Below are positions 9,513 through 19,966 of a stretch of 54,095 nt of DNA, one piece after another. Position numbers and translations under genes: made by a program. Within the stretch, counting starts at the first letter, position 1, and the number at the start of each line of letters is the position of its first letter. Origin of the DNA: Hydrogenophilales bacterium (GTDB taxonomy: Bacteria; Pseudomonadota; Gammaproteobacteria; Burkholderiales; Thiobacillaceae); the NCBI GenBank assembly GCA_024636675.1, contig JAGXGM010000070.1, positions 1 through 54,095 of the forward strand. The letters are read 5' to 3'. Below the pieces are notes generated by a model. The model had not been told where the DNA came from. It did not search any database and saw nothing but the letters and a program-made list of their open reading frames with translations.

Positions 9513-9605
9513 CGAACGGGTGTCAGGATGCCAACCGGCGGGTGGCCGAAAAATGCGGCCATTCTAACGTGACTTGGCGCCGCCATGAGTCCAAGTCGCG
9601 CGGCC

Positions 9606-12600
9606 TCAGTCGAAGCTGGGGTGCTGGGCCGACGGCCGGTCGAGGTGATAGCCCTGCGCCATGTCGACGCCGAAGTCGCGCAGCATGTCGAGGGTGGCGG
9701 CGTCCTCGACGAACTCGGCCACGGTGACCTTGCCGAGCCCGCGGGCGACGTCGATCATGGCTTTGACGAAAGCCTGGTTATCGCGGTTGTTCGGCAGGTC
9801 GCGGATGAACATGCCGTCGATCTTCAGGATCTGCGCGCCGAGGTATTTCAGGTAGGCGAAGGTGGAAAAGCCGGAACCGAAATCGTCGAGGCAGATCATG
9901 CAGCCAGTCTGCTGCAGTGCCTCGATAAAGCGCTGCGCGTCCTGCATCTCGGAGACGGCGGCCGTCTCGGTCAGTTCGATGATCAGCCGCTTCGGTGCGA
10001 CGCCGTGCTGTTCCAGCGCTTCGTGGATGTAGCGCGGCAGGCTCGGTTCGTCGAAGCTGCGGCCGGAGACATTGACCGCCAGCGCCGCCAGATCGGGGTG
10101 CTGCGCCAGGATCTCGATGCTGCGCCAGATCACCCAGCGGTCGATTTCGAGAATCTGGCCGGTTTTCTCGGCAACCGGGATGAACTGCCCCGGCATGATC
10201 AGGCGCCCGGCTTCCTGCGGATCCCGCATTCGTACTAGCGCTTCCAGGTGGCTCAGGCTGCCGTCGCGGGTGTGATAGATGCCCTGGAAGTGCAGCTCCA
10301 GCCCGTCCTGCTCGAGCGCCTGCGCGATGCGGCTGCGCCAGGTCATGCGCGCCAGCATCGCCTCGGTGGTGTTGCGACTGGCGTCGTACACGGCCCAGGT
10401 GTTCTTGCCGCTGCCCTTGGCCTGATACATGGCGGTGTCGGCATGGGCCACCAGGTCTTCGGCGTTGTCGCCGTGCTGGGGGAACAGCGCGATGCCGATG
10501 CTGGCGGTGAGGCGCAGGTTGCTGCCGCGAAAGCGGAAGGGGATGGCGGAAATGGCATGCACGACCCGCTCGGCCAGCTGCGTCGGCTCGTCGCCATGGA
10601 TCATCTCGACCAGGATGGCGAATTCGTCGCCGCCCACGCGCGCGAACATCTCGCCGCCGCGCACCAGGCTGGCCACTTCGCCCGCCGCGCGCAGCAGCAC
10701 GGTGTCGCCGGCGCGGTGGCCGAAGGTGTCGTTGATGTACTTGAATTCGTCAAGATCGAAATACAGCAGGCCGAAGCGCGCGCCGCTGCGCGACGAGGCA
10801 CCGACCATGCGCTCCAGGTGCTCCTGGAAGCGGTGGCGGTTATGGAGGCCGGTCAGGGCGTCGTGTTCCGCCAGGTAGATAAGCTGCTGCGCGGTCTGGC
10901 GCTCGTGGGTGATGTCCTCGTAGAGCCACAGCCGGCCGATGACGCGGCCGTCCGGGTCGGACACCGGATACGACAGCTGGGTGAGGATGCGTCCGTCGTA
11001 GAGGTCGACCTCGAAGCGCTCGCTGATCTCGTGGGTGTCGAGCACGTGCAGGATGTGCCTGGAGGCGTGGTCGGGGCGCGCCAGGCGGTGGGTCGAATGG
11101 TCGAGCACAACCTGGGTGGGCAGGCCCACCAGATCGACGTCTTCCTTGATCGCCCACATATGGCGGAAGGAGGGGTTGACGTATTCGACCCGATTGTCGC
11201 GATCCTCGAACAGGATGCCGATGCTCATGCCCGACAGCAATGCCGCCATGCGTCCCTGCTCGCGCTGGCTCAGGACCAGCAATTCACGCTGGCGCTGCTC
11301 GGCGGCGCGCAGCTCTTGCAGGCTGCGCGCCAGTGCCATTTCGGTCTGCTTCTGCTCGGTGATGTCGAAGATGACGCCGTGCCACAGCACGCTGCCGTTG
11401 GGCAGCCGTTCCGGCGAGGCGCGGCCCTCCACCCAGATTTCGCCCTTGACGGGATGGTTGACGCGGTATTGCGCATGCCAGGGGGCGAGCTCACCCGCCG
11501 AGGCCTGGATGCTGGCGGCGACACGCCGGATGTCGTCGGGATGGCCGGTCTCGAACACGAAGCCGGCGTCGGCGGCGACCTCGTCCGGCGCCACGCCGTA
11601 GATGTCGCGGATGCCCTCGCTGGCATAGGGAAAGCATGACGAGCCGTCGGCGCGCAGCTGGTATTGATAGATCATGCCAGGTGCATTGCGGCCGATCTTG
11701 CTGAGCCGCGACAGCAGCTCGGCTTGTGCGGTGATGTCGGTCGCTACGCCAAGAAAGCCGGTGATGACGCCGTCCTCGTCGCGCAACGGGGTCACCCCCA
11801 CGTTGACGGTCAGGCGGATGCCGTCGGCGCACACATAGGTCCATTCACGCGGAATCGAATCGCCGCGGCGGGCCGGTTCGAGGAATACCTCCATCCCTTG
11901 CAGCGGGCGGCCGTACGCCCGGCTCAGCGCCACCGCACGCGCGGCGATCTCGGCTGCGTCGTGCAGGGGCACCGGGGTCTGCCTGCCAACCATGTCCTGC
12001 GCACGGTAGCCGAGCATCTGCTCGGCGCCGCGGTTGAACAGGGTGATCAGCCCGTGCGCGTCGGTGGCGATGATCGCGACCTCGGTTGCGGCGTCGATGA
12101 CTGCCTGCAACTCGCGGCGCGCGGCCCGGGTGGCGTCCTCGGCCGCCCGCCGCGCGGTGATGTCCTGCGCCATGCCGGACATCTGCAGCGGCCGGCCGTC
12201 TGCCGCGCGCCGCACTTCGCCGCGCGCGGCCAGGAAGCGCACTGCACCGTCGGTGCGAACGATGCGAAATCCGGTTTCAAACGGTGCGCCATCGTTGACC
12301 GCATGCCCGATCAGGGCGAGCACCCGCTCGCGATCCTGCGGGTGGAGCATCCGGGCAAACAGGTCGAAAGTGGGCGTGATCGCGCCGGGTTCGTAACCGT
12401 GGATGTGGAATTGTTCGTCCGACCAGTCGAGGGCGCCGGACTCGATATCCCATTCCCAGCTGCCCAGATGCGCCATGCCCTGGGCCAGATTGAGCCGGCG
12501 CGTGCTTTCCAGCAGCCGGTTTTCCGCCTGGATGCGTTCGCTGAGGTCGACGAAGGAACTCATCATGCAGACCGGTTTGCCGGCGTCGTCGAACACCATG

Positions 12601-13970
12601 TTGGCCGATAGCTGCAGGTCCATCAATGAGCCGTCGGCGCGGCGCGCGCGCAGTTCGCCCTGCCAGCTGCCGTGCTGCTGCAGCGCATCCACGACGGCCT
12701 GGGCCGCCTGCGGGTCTTCCCAGAATTCGATCGGCGAACGGCCGATCGCGTCCTGCGCCCCGTCCAGTTGCCAGAGCCGGACGAAAGCGGGATTCACATA
12801 ACTGAGTGTGCCGTTGAGACCCACCATGGCAATGGCGCTGATCGAGGATTCAATGGCGGCCTCCTTGATGCGCAGATCCTCGTTGGCCTGAACCAGCGCG
12901 GTGGCATCGGTGATGTGGCCTTCCAGGAAGCGCAGCCTGCCGCCCTTGTCGAAGATGCCGCGACCACATTCGTACGCCCAGATCAACCCGCGATGGCGCG
13001 TGCGCAGCCGGTAAGACAGCTCGAAATCGCGCCGCTCCTCCAGCGCTTTCTGTACCTCGGCCCAAACCCGCGGGGCGTCGTCGGGATGGATCAGGCTGCC
13101 CACGGTCACGCCGTTGCATTCGCGAAATTCGTCAGCCGTATAGCCGCACAGTTGCTTGACGTTGCCCGACAGATCAACCAGCGACCAGTCGGGATCATTG
13201 TTGCAGCGATAGACGAAGCCATTGACGGAGTCGAGCGTGCGTTTCAGATCCTCGCTTCTGCGGGTGGTCGACAGACGCATCAGGGCGATCAGGGACAGGG
13301 TGGCCGCCACTGCGAAAATGGCTTGCAGCAGCTGGATCGGCAGCCCGGTGGCGGCAAAGAAATCCGCCGTGTTGGGGAGCCAGGCGGGCAGGGCGGCATC
13401 CTCGGCAGGGATGAAGGGCGTCAAGGCGCCATAGCCCAGAAAGGCGGTTGCGAGAACGCCGAGCCACGTCACGAATCCGCGCGACACACCCGCCTCCGGC
13501 CGTGCCTGGCTGCGCAGCAGTAGGAGCAGGGCAAGGCCAGTGAACAGTGCGCCTGGCAGGCCAATGAAGATGCGCGACCCGATCGCCAGCCCGGCCAGCG
13601 GATCGGCTGCCGCCAGCGTCAGCGCGGCGACGCCCAGACCGGCCATTCCAAATAGCCATACCGGTTGCAGGCGGCTTGAGACCTGTGCAAGCGTGCGGCG
13701 GCCGAATTCCAGCAGGGGCAGATAGGAGACGGTCAGCAGCAGGATGCTCGCGTCGGCGAGCCAGGGAGCAGGGTTATGCAGTCGTTCCCATTCGAGGAAT
13801 TCGAGCACCCCATGCAGCATGCCGAAGACAGCCAGCAGCCACAGGTCGCGGGCGAAGCGCAGCGTCGTGTCCTGTCTGGGCAGCACATAGGCCACCACGC
13901 CCAGCACAATGAAAGCCAGACCGTAAACCTGGAAGATCAACCCCAGATGGGCCAGGGTCCAGCCGTTCAC
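9606..13970 (-). CDS. Membrane-bound multi-PAS GGDEF-EAL c-di-GMP enzyme
   Basis: A very large (1454-residue) c-di-GMP turnover protein. Residues ~10-245 contain seven predicted membrane helices, a sensor resembling MASE-type modules. Six PAS-like domains follow (~255-370, 375-490, 500-615, 625-755, 760-880, 895-1010), several ending in D-I-T linkers. The GGDEF domain (~1020-1180) has an intact RVGGDEF signature and FDLDEFKYINDTFGH. The EAL domain (~1195-1445) keeps LEALVRM, NVSGRSF, the ELTET pair, DDFGSGFSTF and VAEFVED, so both activities could work. Translation begins at a GTG, the only start in an open stretch; no strong ribosome site is visible. It is transcribed alone, upstream of the phaAB operon on the same strand. 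The ligand sensed is unknown. Confidence 0.93.
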   Translation of the reverse strand: MNGWTLAHLGLIFQVYGLAFIVLGVVAYVLPRQDTTLRFARDLWLLAVFGMLHGVLEFLEWERLHNPAPWLADASILLLTVSYLPLLEFGRRTLAQVSSRLQPVWLFGMAGLGVAALTLAAADPLAGLAIGSRIFIGLPGALFTGLALLLLLRSQARPEAGVSRGFVTWLGVLATAFLGYGALTPFIPAEDAALPAWLPNTADFFAATGLPIQLLQAIFAVAATLSLIALMRLSTTRRSEDLKRTLDSVNGFVYRCNNDPDWSLVDLSGNVKQLCGYTADEFRECNGVTVGSLIHPDDAPRVWAEVQKALEERRDFELSYRLRTRHRGLIWAYECGRGIFDKGGRLRFLEGHITDATALVQANEDLRIKEAAIESSISAIAMVGLNGTLSYVNPAFVRLWQLDGAQDAIGRSPIEFWEDPQAAQAVVDALQQHGSWQGELRARRADGSLMDLQLSANMVFDDAGKPVCMMSSFVDLSERIQAENRLLESTRRLNLAQGMAHLGSWEWDIESGALDWSDEQFHIHGYEPGAITPTFDLFARMLHPQDRERVLALIGHAVNDGAPFETGFRIVRTDGAVRFLAARGEVRRAADGRPLQMSGMAQDITARRAAEDATRAARRELQAVIDAATEVAIIATDAHGLITLFNRGAEQMLGYRAQDMVGRQTPVPLHDAAEIAARAVALSRAYGRPLQGMEVFLEPARRGDSIPREWTYVCADGIRLTVNVGVTPLRDEDGVITGFLGVATDITAQAELLSRLSKIGRNAPGMIYQYQLRADGSSCFPYASEGIRDIYGVAPDEVAADAGFVFETGHPDDIRRVAASIQASAGELAPWHAQYRVNHPVKGEIWVEGRASPERLPNGSVLWHGVIFDITEQKQTEMALARSLQELRAAEQRQRELLVLSQREQGRMAALLSGMSIGILFEDRDNRVEYVNPSFRHMWAIKEDVDLVGLPTQVVLDHSTHRLARPDHASRHILHVLDTHEISERFEVDLYDGRILTQLSYPVSDPDGRVIGRLWLYEDITHERQTAQQLIYLAEHDALTGLHNRHRFQEHLERMVGASSRSGARFGLLYFDLDEFKYINDTFGHRAGDTVLLRAAGEVASLVRGGEMFARVGGDEFAILVEMIHGDEPTQLAERVVHAISAIPFRFRGSNLRLTASIGIALFPQHGDNAEDLVAHADTAMYQAKGSGKNTWAVYDASRNTTEAMLARMTWRSRIAQALEQDGLELHFQGIYHTRDGSLSHLEALVRMRDPQEAGRLIMPGQFIPVAEKTGQILEIDRWVIWRSIEILAQHPDLAALAVNVSGRSFDEPSLPRYIHEALEQHGVAPKRLIIELTETAAVSEMQDAQRFIEALQQTGCMICLDDFGSGFSTFAYLKYLGAQILKIDGMFIRDLPNNRDNQAFVKAMIDVARGLGKVTVAEFVEDAATLDMLRDFGVDMAQGYHLDRPSAQHPSFD

Positions 13971-14408
13971 GAATGTGTGGCCCTGCAGCAGATGACCGAT
14001 GACCGGGACAAGAGGCAGAGCGGGAAATGGACGGGCAAGCGCAGGGATGGCAGATGTGCGGGTATCGAAACCGGGGCTTTCATCGCGCGGGCGCCCATCA
14101 GGAAAAATGATTCGAACCGCACGTTACCTTGCCGCGGCAAAAGGGGTCAAGAGGGTTACCTGTTCGGCACGCCGGCCTGCGCCGGACCTGCGCCGGAGGG
14201 AAATACTTGCGCATGCAATTTGTTTTGTGCAAACATAAAAAGGCATTTCGCTTGCGGCCCGTTCTGGCCCTCGGCGCTCGTTCGGGCCAATGCACATTCC
14301 CGTGCGGCCGCGCGTCGCCCATCCGGTTTTCCAACGGCGCGCGATGTCCAGGCATCTTTTGCAGCACGGGGATGTCCGCCGTCGGCTTTTACCGAAAAAG
14401 GAAATGGC
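13971..14408. other. Intergenic region between the GGDEF-EAL gene and the DUF481 gene
   Basis: No convincing gene. It must hold the divergent promoters of both flanking genes. A perfect 12-bp palindrome (TTGCCGCGGCAA) lies at 14129-14140 and could be a regulator site. An A/T-rich patch near 14205-14245 is the likeliest promoter area for the plus-strand gene, but no box is clear enough to name. Confidence 0.4.
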
Positions 14409-15422
14409 TTGAAACGATCCCTCCTGCAGCTTGCTGCAACCGGCTGCCTGGCGTCATCGGCCTCACTGGCCGACACCGTCAGCCTCACCAACGGCGACCG
14501 GCTGAGCGGCACCCTCGTCCGCATGGAAGCCGATTCGCTGGTGTTCGAAACGCCTTACGCAGGCAAGCTCAAGCTGCCCTGGGCGCAGGTGAGCCGGATC
14601 GGGACGGACGCGCCGGTGCGGGTGCGGCTGGCCGACGGTACCGAACTTGACGGCCAGTTGCGTGCCGCGGACGCGCGGCAGACGCGCATCCGCATCGGCA
14701 GCCTGGCGGAAACGCTGCCGCTGGCGCTCGACCGTATTGCCGCGATCAACCCGCCGCGGCATCCCGACAAGACGGTGATGAGTGCGCGGGTCTCGCTCGG
14801 CGGCAGCCATGCCCGGGGCAATACCGATGCGCAGACCCTGCATCTGGGCGGCGAGTGGGTGGCGCGCAATCCGTCCCAGCGCGTCACCCTCGACGCCGAA
14901 CTCAACGAAGCCTCGCAGGACGGGGCGAACACGGCGTCGAACTGGCGCGCGGGCCTGAAATACGACCATTTTCTCAAGCAAAAGACCTATTGGTACGCCA
15001 GCACCCGCTTCGATCACGACGGCCAGGCCGACCTCGATCTGCGCAGCACGCTGGGTGTGGGCGTCGGCCGCCAGTTCGTCGATCGCGATGACCTGAAATT
15101 CGCGCTGGAAGGCGGCCTGAGTCTGGTGAACGAGGATTACGGCAGCGCGCCTGACGAACGGTTTCCCGGTGCGCGCTTCGGCCTCAAGTACGAGCAGGCC
15201 TTCTGGCAGGAGCGGCTGAAGCTGTTCCACAACAGCGATGTGCTGCTGAGCCTGGAATCGCTGGCCGATTATCTCTACCAGAGCCGCACCGGCGTGCGGG
15301 TGCCGATGGGCAATGGGATCAGCCTCGGCACCCAGGTGAATGTCGATTACGACGCGGTACCGGCGGCAGGCAAGGAAACCACCGACACGGCGCTGATCTT
15401 CAATCTGGACTACGCACTCTGA
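14409..15422 (+). CDS. DUF481 (YdiY-like) outer-membrane beta-barrel protein
   Basis: The 337-residue product starts with a signal peptide (Lys-Arg, then a hydrophobic stretch ending ASSASLAD). Residues ~25-110 form a small beta domain that resembles an SH3-like fold (LTNGDRLSGTLVRME, PWAQVSRI). Residues ~120-337 are a DUF481 barrel with alternating strands, GNTDAQTLHLGGEW and a C-terminal LIFNLDYAL strand. Function in the family is unknown; some members are induced by salt. I place the start at a TTG (14409) because AAGGAAA lies five bases upstream and the signal peptide begins there. No ATG or GTG is near in this frame, although the frame stays open far upstream. Confidence 0.85.
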   Translation: MKRSLLQLAATGCLASSASLADTVSLTNGDRLSGTLVRMEADSLVFETPYAGKLKLPWAQVSRIGTDAPVRVRLADGTELDGQLRAADARQTRIRIGSLAETLPLALDRIAAINPPRHPDKTVMSARVSLGGSHARGNTDAQTLHLGGEWVARNPSQRVTLDAELNEASQDGANTASNWRAGLKYDHFLKQKTYWYASTRFDHDGQADLDLRSTLGVGVGRQFVDRDDLKFALEGGLSLVNEDYGSAPDERFPGARFGLKYEQAFWQERLKLFHNSDVLLSLESLADYLYQSRTGVRVPMGNGISLGTQVNVDYDAVPAAGKETTDTALIFNLDYAL

Positions 15423-15497
15423 AGCCTGTCGGAACACCCGGCGGACCGAATGATCGGATAAGGCGAGAGTGCAAATCATTTTTTAGAGGTTTGAATC

Positions 15498-16451
15498 ATG
15501 AACATCTTGAACGTAGCGGCCGTCATGCATCGATCGGCCGACGCTCCCCAACCCCATGCGCAATCGGTGGTGGCCTTTGGCGAAACGCTGGTCGATCAGT
15601 CCCCCGATCACAGCGTGCTGGGCGGCGCGCCGTTCAACGTGGCGTGCCACCTTGGCGCGTTGGGGGCGCATCCGGTGTTGATGACGCGCGCCGGCAAGGA
15701 TGCGCCGGGCGAGCAGCTGCAGCAGACAATGAGCGAACGCGGGCTGGACAAGCGCGGCCTGCAGCGTGACCCGGCGCGCCCGACCGGGCGACTCAAGTTG
15801 ACTGAGACGGCCACCGGCCGCCTGTCCGGCCTCCCTTCCGATCAGGCCTACGAACACATCCACGCCGGCCTGGCCCGCATGGTGGGGCTGCTGGTGCATC
15901 CGGCGATGGTCTACTTCGGCACGCTGTCGCAGCGCGGCGAATCGCGCCGTGCGTTACGCGAACTGCTGGGTGCGGTCGACAGCCGCGTATTCCTGGATGT
16001 CAATCTGACCGATCCGTGGGTGGACGCCGACACCTTGCGCAGGTCGCTGCAGCAGGCCAGCGTGGCCAAGCTCAACGAAGCGGAACTGACCCGCGTCGGC
16101 AATTTCCTTTCGCTGGAGGGCGCCACCCCGGAAGCCCGCGCGCGGGAACTGGTGACGCGCTTCGGTCTGGAACGCGTGGTGATCACGTTTGGCGCGTCTG
16201 GCGCCTGGACGCTCGACGCGGCCGGCAGCATCGTGTCGGTGGCGGGCAAGCCGTTGCCCCAGATCGTCGATACCAGCGGTGCGGGCGACGGCTTTGCCGC
16301 CGTTTTCATTCTCGGCACACTGCGCGGCTGGCCACCGGCCGAGCGGCTGGCACGCGCCGATGCCTTTGCCCGCGCCCTGTGCCAGATCCGCGGCGCAGTG
16401 CCGGCCTCGCAGGATTTTTACACTCCTTTCATCCGCGACTGGCAGCTCTGA
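15498..16451 (+). CDS. PfkB-family carbohydrate kinase (fructokinase-like)
   Basis: A 317-residue sugar kinase. It has the N-terminal VVAFGETLVDQ and LGGAPFNVACHLGALG (~residues 28-55) and the C-terminal ATP-site signature DTSGAGDGFAAVF (~residues 263-275), where the Asp is the catalytic base. The first ~25 residues are an extra, poorly conserved extension; a later start is possible, but AGAGG precedes the ATG at 15498. The closest functional types are fructokinases; substrate cannot be fixed. Its neighbours suggest no pathway. Confidence 0.88.
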   Translation: MNILNVAAVMHRSADAPQPHAQSVVAFGETLVDQSPDHSVLGGAPFNVACHLGALGAHPVLMTRAGKDAPGEQLQQTMSERGLDKRGLQRDPARPTGRLKLTETATGRLSGLPSDQAYEHIHAGLARMVGLLVHPAMVYFGTLSQRGESRRALRELLGAVDSRVFLDVNLTDPWVDADTLRRSLQQASVAKLNEAELTRVGNFLSLEGATPEARARELVTRFGLERVVITFGASGAWTLDAAGSIVSVAGKPLPQIVDTSGAGDGFAAVFILGTLRGWPPAERLARADAFARALCQIRGAVPASQDFYTPFIRDWQL

Positions 16452-16671
16452 ACCGGTTGGTTCAGGCGTGATCTCGCGCTGGAAAAACCTGTGGGTGGCA
16501 AGCGGATATGCCGGTCAGCTGTGCGGGCCGCCGCAGCCGCTCCTTGCCGATTGTTACGTCATGCTTACAGGGTTTTCTCACAGCTGAGACATTCTTGCTT
16601 TCGCCCGAACGCTGCGTATAACAAATTGATTTGTAAGTGATATTTGCTTATTTTCGATTTTTGGCGCGCCG

Positions 16672-16693
16672 GCTGTCAAAAATGTGGGACAGC
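16672..16693. promoter_or_regulatory. Candidate activator-binding dyad (upstream activating site)
   Basis: GCTGTC and GACAGC form a perfect inverted repeat separated by ten bases. Its centre is about 85-90 bases upstream of the -24 box, a normal place for a sigma-54 enhancer-binding protein. That the neighbouring activator (22401-23816) binds here is inference. Confidence 0.4.
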
Positions 16694-16767
16694 TTGCCAG
16701 TGAAACCCCGGACTTCCGTCCTCTGTTGTTGCTAGAAACCTCTTTTGTTTCAATTAGATAGTCATGC

Positions 16768-16782
16768 TGGCACACGCCTTGC
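16768..16782 (+). promoter_or_regulatory. Sigma-54 (-24/-12) promoter
   Basis: TGGCACACGCCTTGC matches the RpoN consensus, with GG and GC exactly ten bases apart and good TGGCAC and TTGC halves. Transcription would start near 16794, leaving a leader of about 60 bases before the first amyloid gene. Confidence 0.75.
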
Positions 16783-16855
16783 GTTTGTGGCGGTGAAGTC
16801 TGTTTTCTGTGGCTTCGTCTTTTTGAACTCACTCAACTTAAATGGAGGTTTCATC

Positions 16856-18814
<1,959 letters not shown>

Positions 18815-18827
18815 GAACCAGGGCTAT

Positions 18828-18851
18828 CCCCCGGGGCCTGTGCTCCGGGGG
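18828..18851 (+). terminator. Strong hairpin between the first two amyloid genes
   Basis: A 10-bp GC-rich stem (18828-18837 with 18842-18851, one G-U pair) with a 4-base loop starts 14 bases after the stop of the large gene. No T-run follows, so it is more likely to protect the upstream message or limit read-through than to end all transcription. Confidence 0.6.
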
Positions 18852-18871
18852 CGTCCAGCGGAGAATCCATC

Positions 18872-19249
18872 ATGAAACGCCAAAGCTTGTATTTCCTGTA
18901 TTCCATTGTCTTGTTATCAGCAAATGGTGCGCCGCCATGGGCCGACCCAACATGGGCTGACCAGGGCGCAGTTCCGTCTGTTTCCGATCAGGACGTGTCG
19001 ATGTTCGGGTCGGCTGCCATCGCGGATGAGCAACTGGACCAGTTGCGCGGACGACAAACGGTTTTCAACAGCAACGATGTGGATGGCCAGTTGTACAACA
19101 ACGAGGCGGTGTCCAATGTCACCGGCAGCAATTTCGTCACCGACGGCTCCTTTTCGGGCATGTCGGGCTTTTCGACCGTCATTCAGAATTCGGGCAATAA
19201 CGTCCTGATTCAGAACGCCACTGTTCTGAATCTGCAATTTCAGCAGTAA
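18872..19249 (+). CDS. Small secreted protein, candidate minor amyloid subunit
   Basis: The 125-residue protein begins with a probable signal peptide (MKRQSLYFLYSIVLLS then Ala-rich). Residues 50-62 read IADEQLDQLRGRQ, a Leu-Arg-Gly motif shared with the fourth gene of the cluster. The C-terminal 25 residues (STVIQNSGNNVLIQN onward) match the ends of its two partner proteins. A GGAGA ribosome site precedes the ATG. It lies between the large subunit and the C39 peptidase, and I infer a nucleator or minor fibre component, similar in place to FapA/FapB. No family was recognised by sequence alone. Confidence 0.75.
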   Translation: MKRQSLYFLYSIVLLSANGAPPWADPTWADQGAVPSVSDQDVSMFGSAAIADEQLDQLRGRQTVFNSNDVDGQLYNNEAVSNVTGSNFVTDGSFSGMSGFSTVIQNSGNNVLIQNATVLNLQFQQ

Positions 19250-19264
19250 CAAAGGAGGTCACCG

Positions 19265-19951
19265 ATGCATATCGCGGGCAGCCTGCTTCTGGTCGTCCTG
19301 TCGGCTACTTTCCTCACGGCCAGGGCCGGCGAGGTGATGGTCCCCGACATGGGGGGCGGCTTGTTGAATGTAAAAATCACCAGTCTCAAAGAGCGCCGCT
19401 TTAGCACCACCATCCGCCAGCAGCACGACTACAGCTGCGGCTCGGCCGCACTGGCCACCTTGCTGACCTACCAGTACGACCATCCGGTCGACGAAGTCAC
19501 CGTTTTCAAGGCGATGTGGGAGACGGGCGACCAGGCCAAGATCAGCCGTGAAGGGTTTTCACTGCTCGACATCAAGCACTACCTGGAAGGCATCGGTTAT
19601 TCGGCGGACGGCTACACGGCACCGCTGGAGAAACTCGCATCGGTGGGGATTCCCGCCATCGTGTTGATCCGCGACAACGGCTACAACCATTTCGTCGTCG
19701 TCAGGGGCATCCGGGACGGCAAGGTGGCGGTCGCCGACCCGTCGATGGGTGCGCGTGTCATTCCCCTGGCGCAGTTCAAGAAGATGATGCTCAACCGCAT
19801 CCTCTTCGTCATCAACGGCCGCAAGGAACAAGTCGCTTTCAACCGGGCAGCGGACTGGAAAACTCGGGAGAAAGCCCCCATTGGCGCCGCCCTCGGAACG
19901 GATCACCTGGCCAGTTCGATCCTGCTGCGCCGTTCGCTGAGTGATTACTAG
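19265..19951 (+). CDS. Secreted C39-family cysteine peptidase (FapD-like)
   Basis: A 228-residue peptidase with an N-terminal signal peptide (~residues 1-22). The C39 core shows Gln53 and Cys58 in RQQHDYSCGSAALATLL, His142 in GYNHFVVVRG and Asp158 in VAVADPSMG, so the catalytic set is complete. C39 enzymes normally cut after double-glycine leaders in the cytoplasm as part of an ABC exporter. This one has no ABC domain and should act in the periplasm, as FapD of the Pseudomonas Fap amyloid system does. AAAGGAG lies just upstream of the ATG, 15 bases after the preceding gene. Likely substrates are the Leu-Arg-Gly proteins on either side. Confidence 0.88.
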   Translation: MHIAGSLLLVVLSATFLTARAGEVMVPDMGGGLLNVKITSLKERRFSTTIRQQHDYSCGSAALATLLTYQYDHPVDEVTVFKAMWETGDQAKISREGFSLLDIKHYLEGIGYSADGYTAPLEKLASVGIPAIVLIRDNGYNHFVVVRGIRDGKVAVADPSMGARVIPLAQFKKMMLNRILFVINGRKEQVAFNRAADWKTREKAPIGAALGTDHLASSILLRRSLSDY

Positions 19952-19966
19952 GCTCTGGAGACAATC

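Larger units (their letters stand above)
16452..16855 (+). promoter_or_regulatory. Control region upstream of the amyloid operon
   Basis: 404 bases without a gene, markedly more A/T-rich than the surroundings. It contains a 5-bp dyad at 16576-16589, a 6-bp dyad with 10-bp spacer at 16672-16693, the sigma-54 promoter at 16768-16782 and a roughly 60-base leader ending in GGAGG before the start codon at 16856. Confidence 0.7.

Noticed and set aside
19265-19951. C39 peptidase as part of a bacteriocin exporter
   Set aside because: No ABC transporter, no membrane domain and no short bacteriocin precursor is present; the protein has its own signal peptide and sits between secreted low-complexity proteins.
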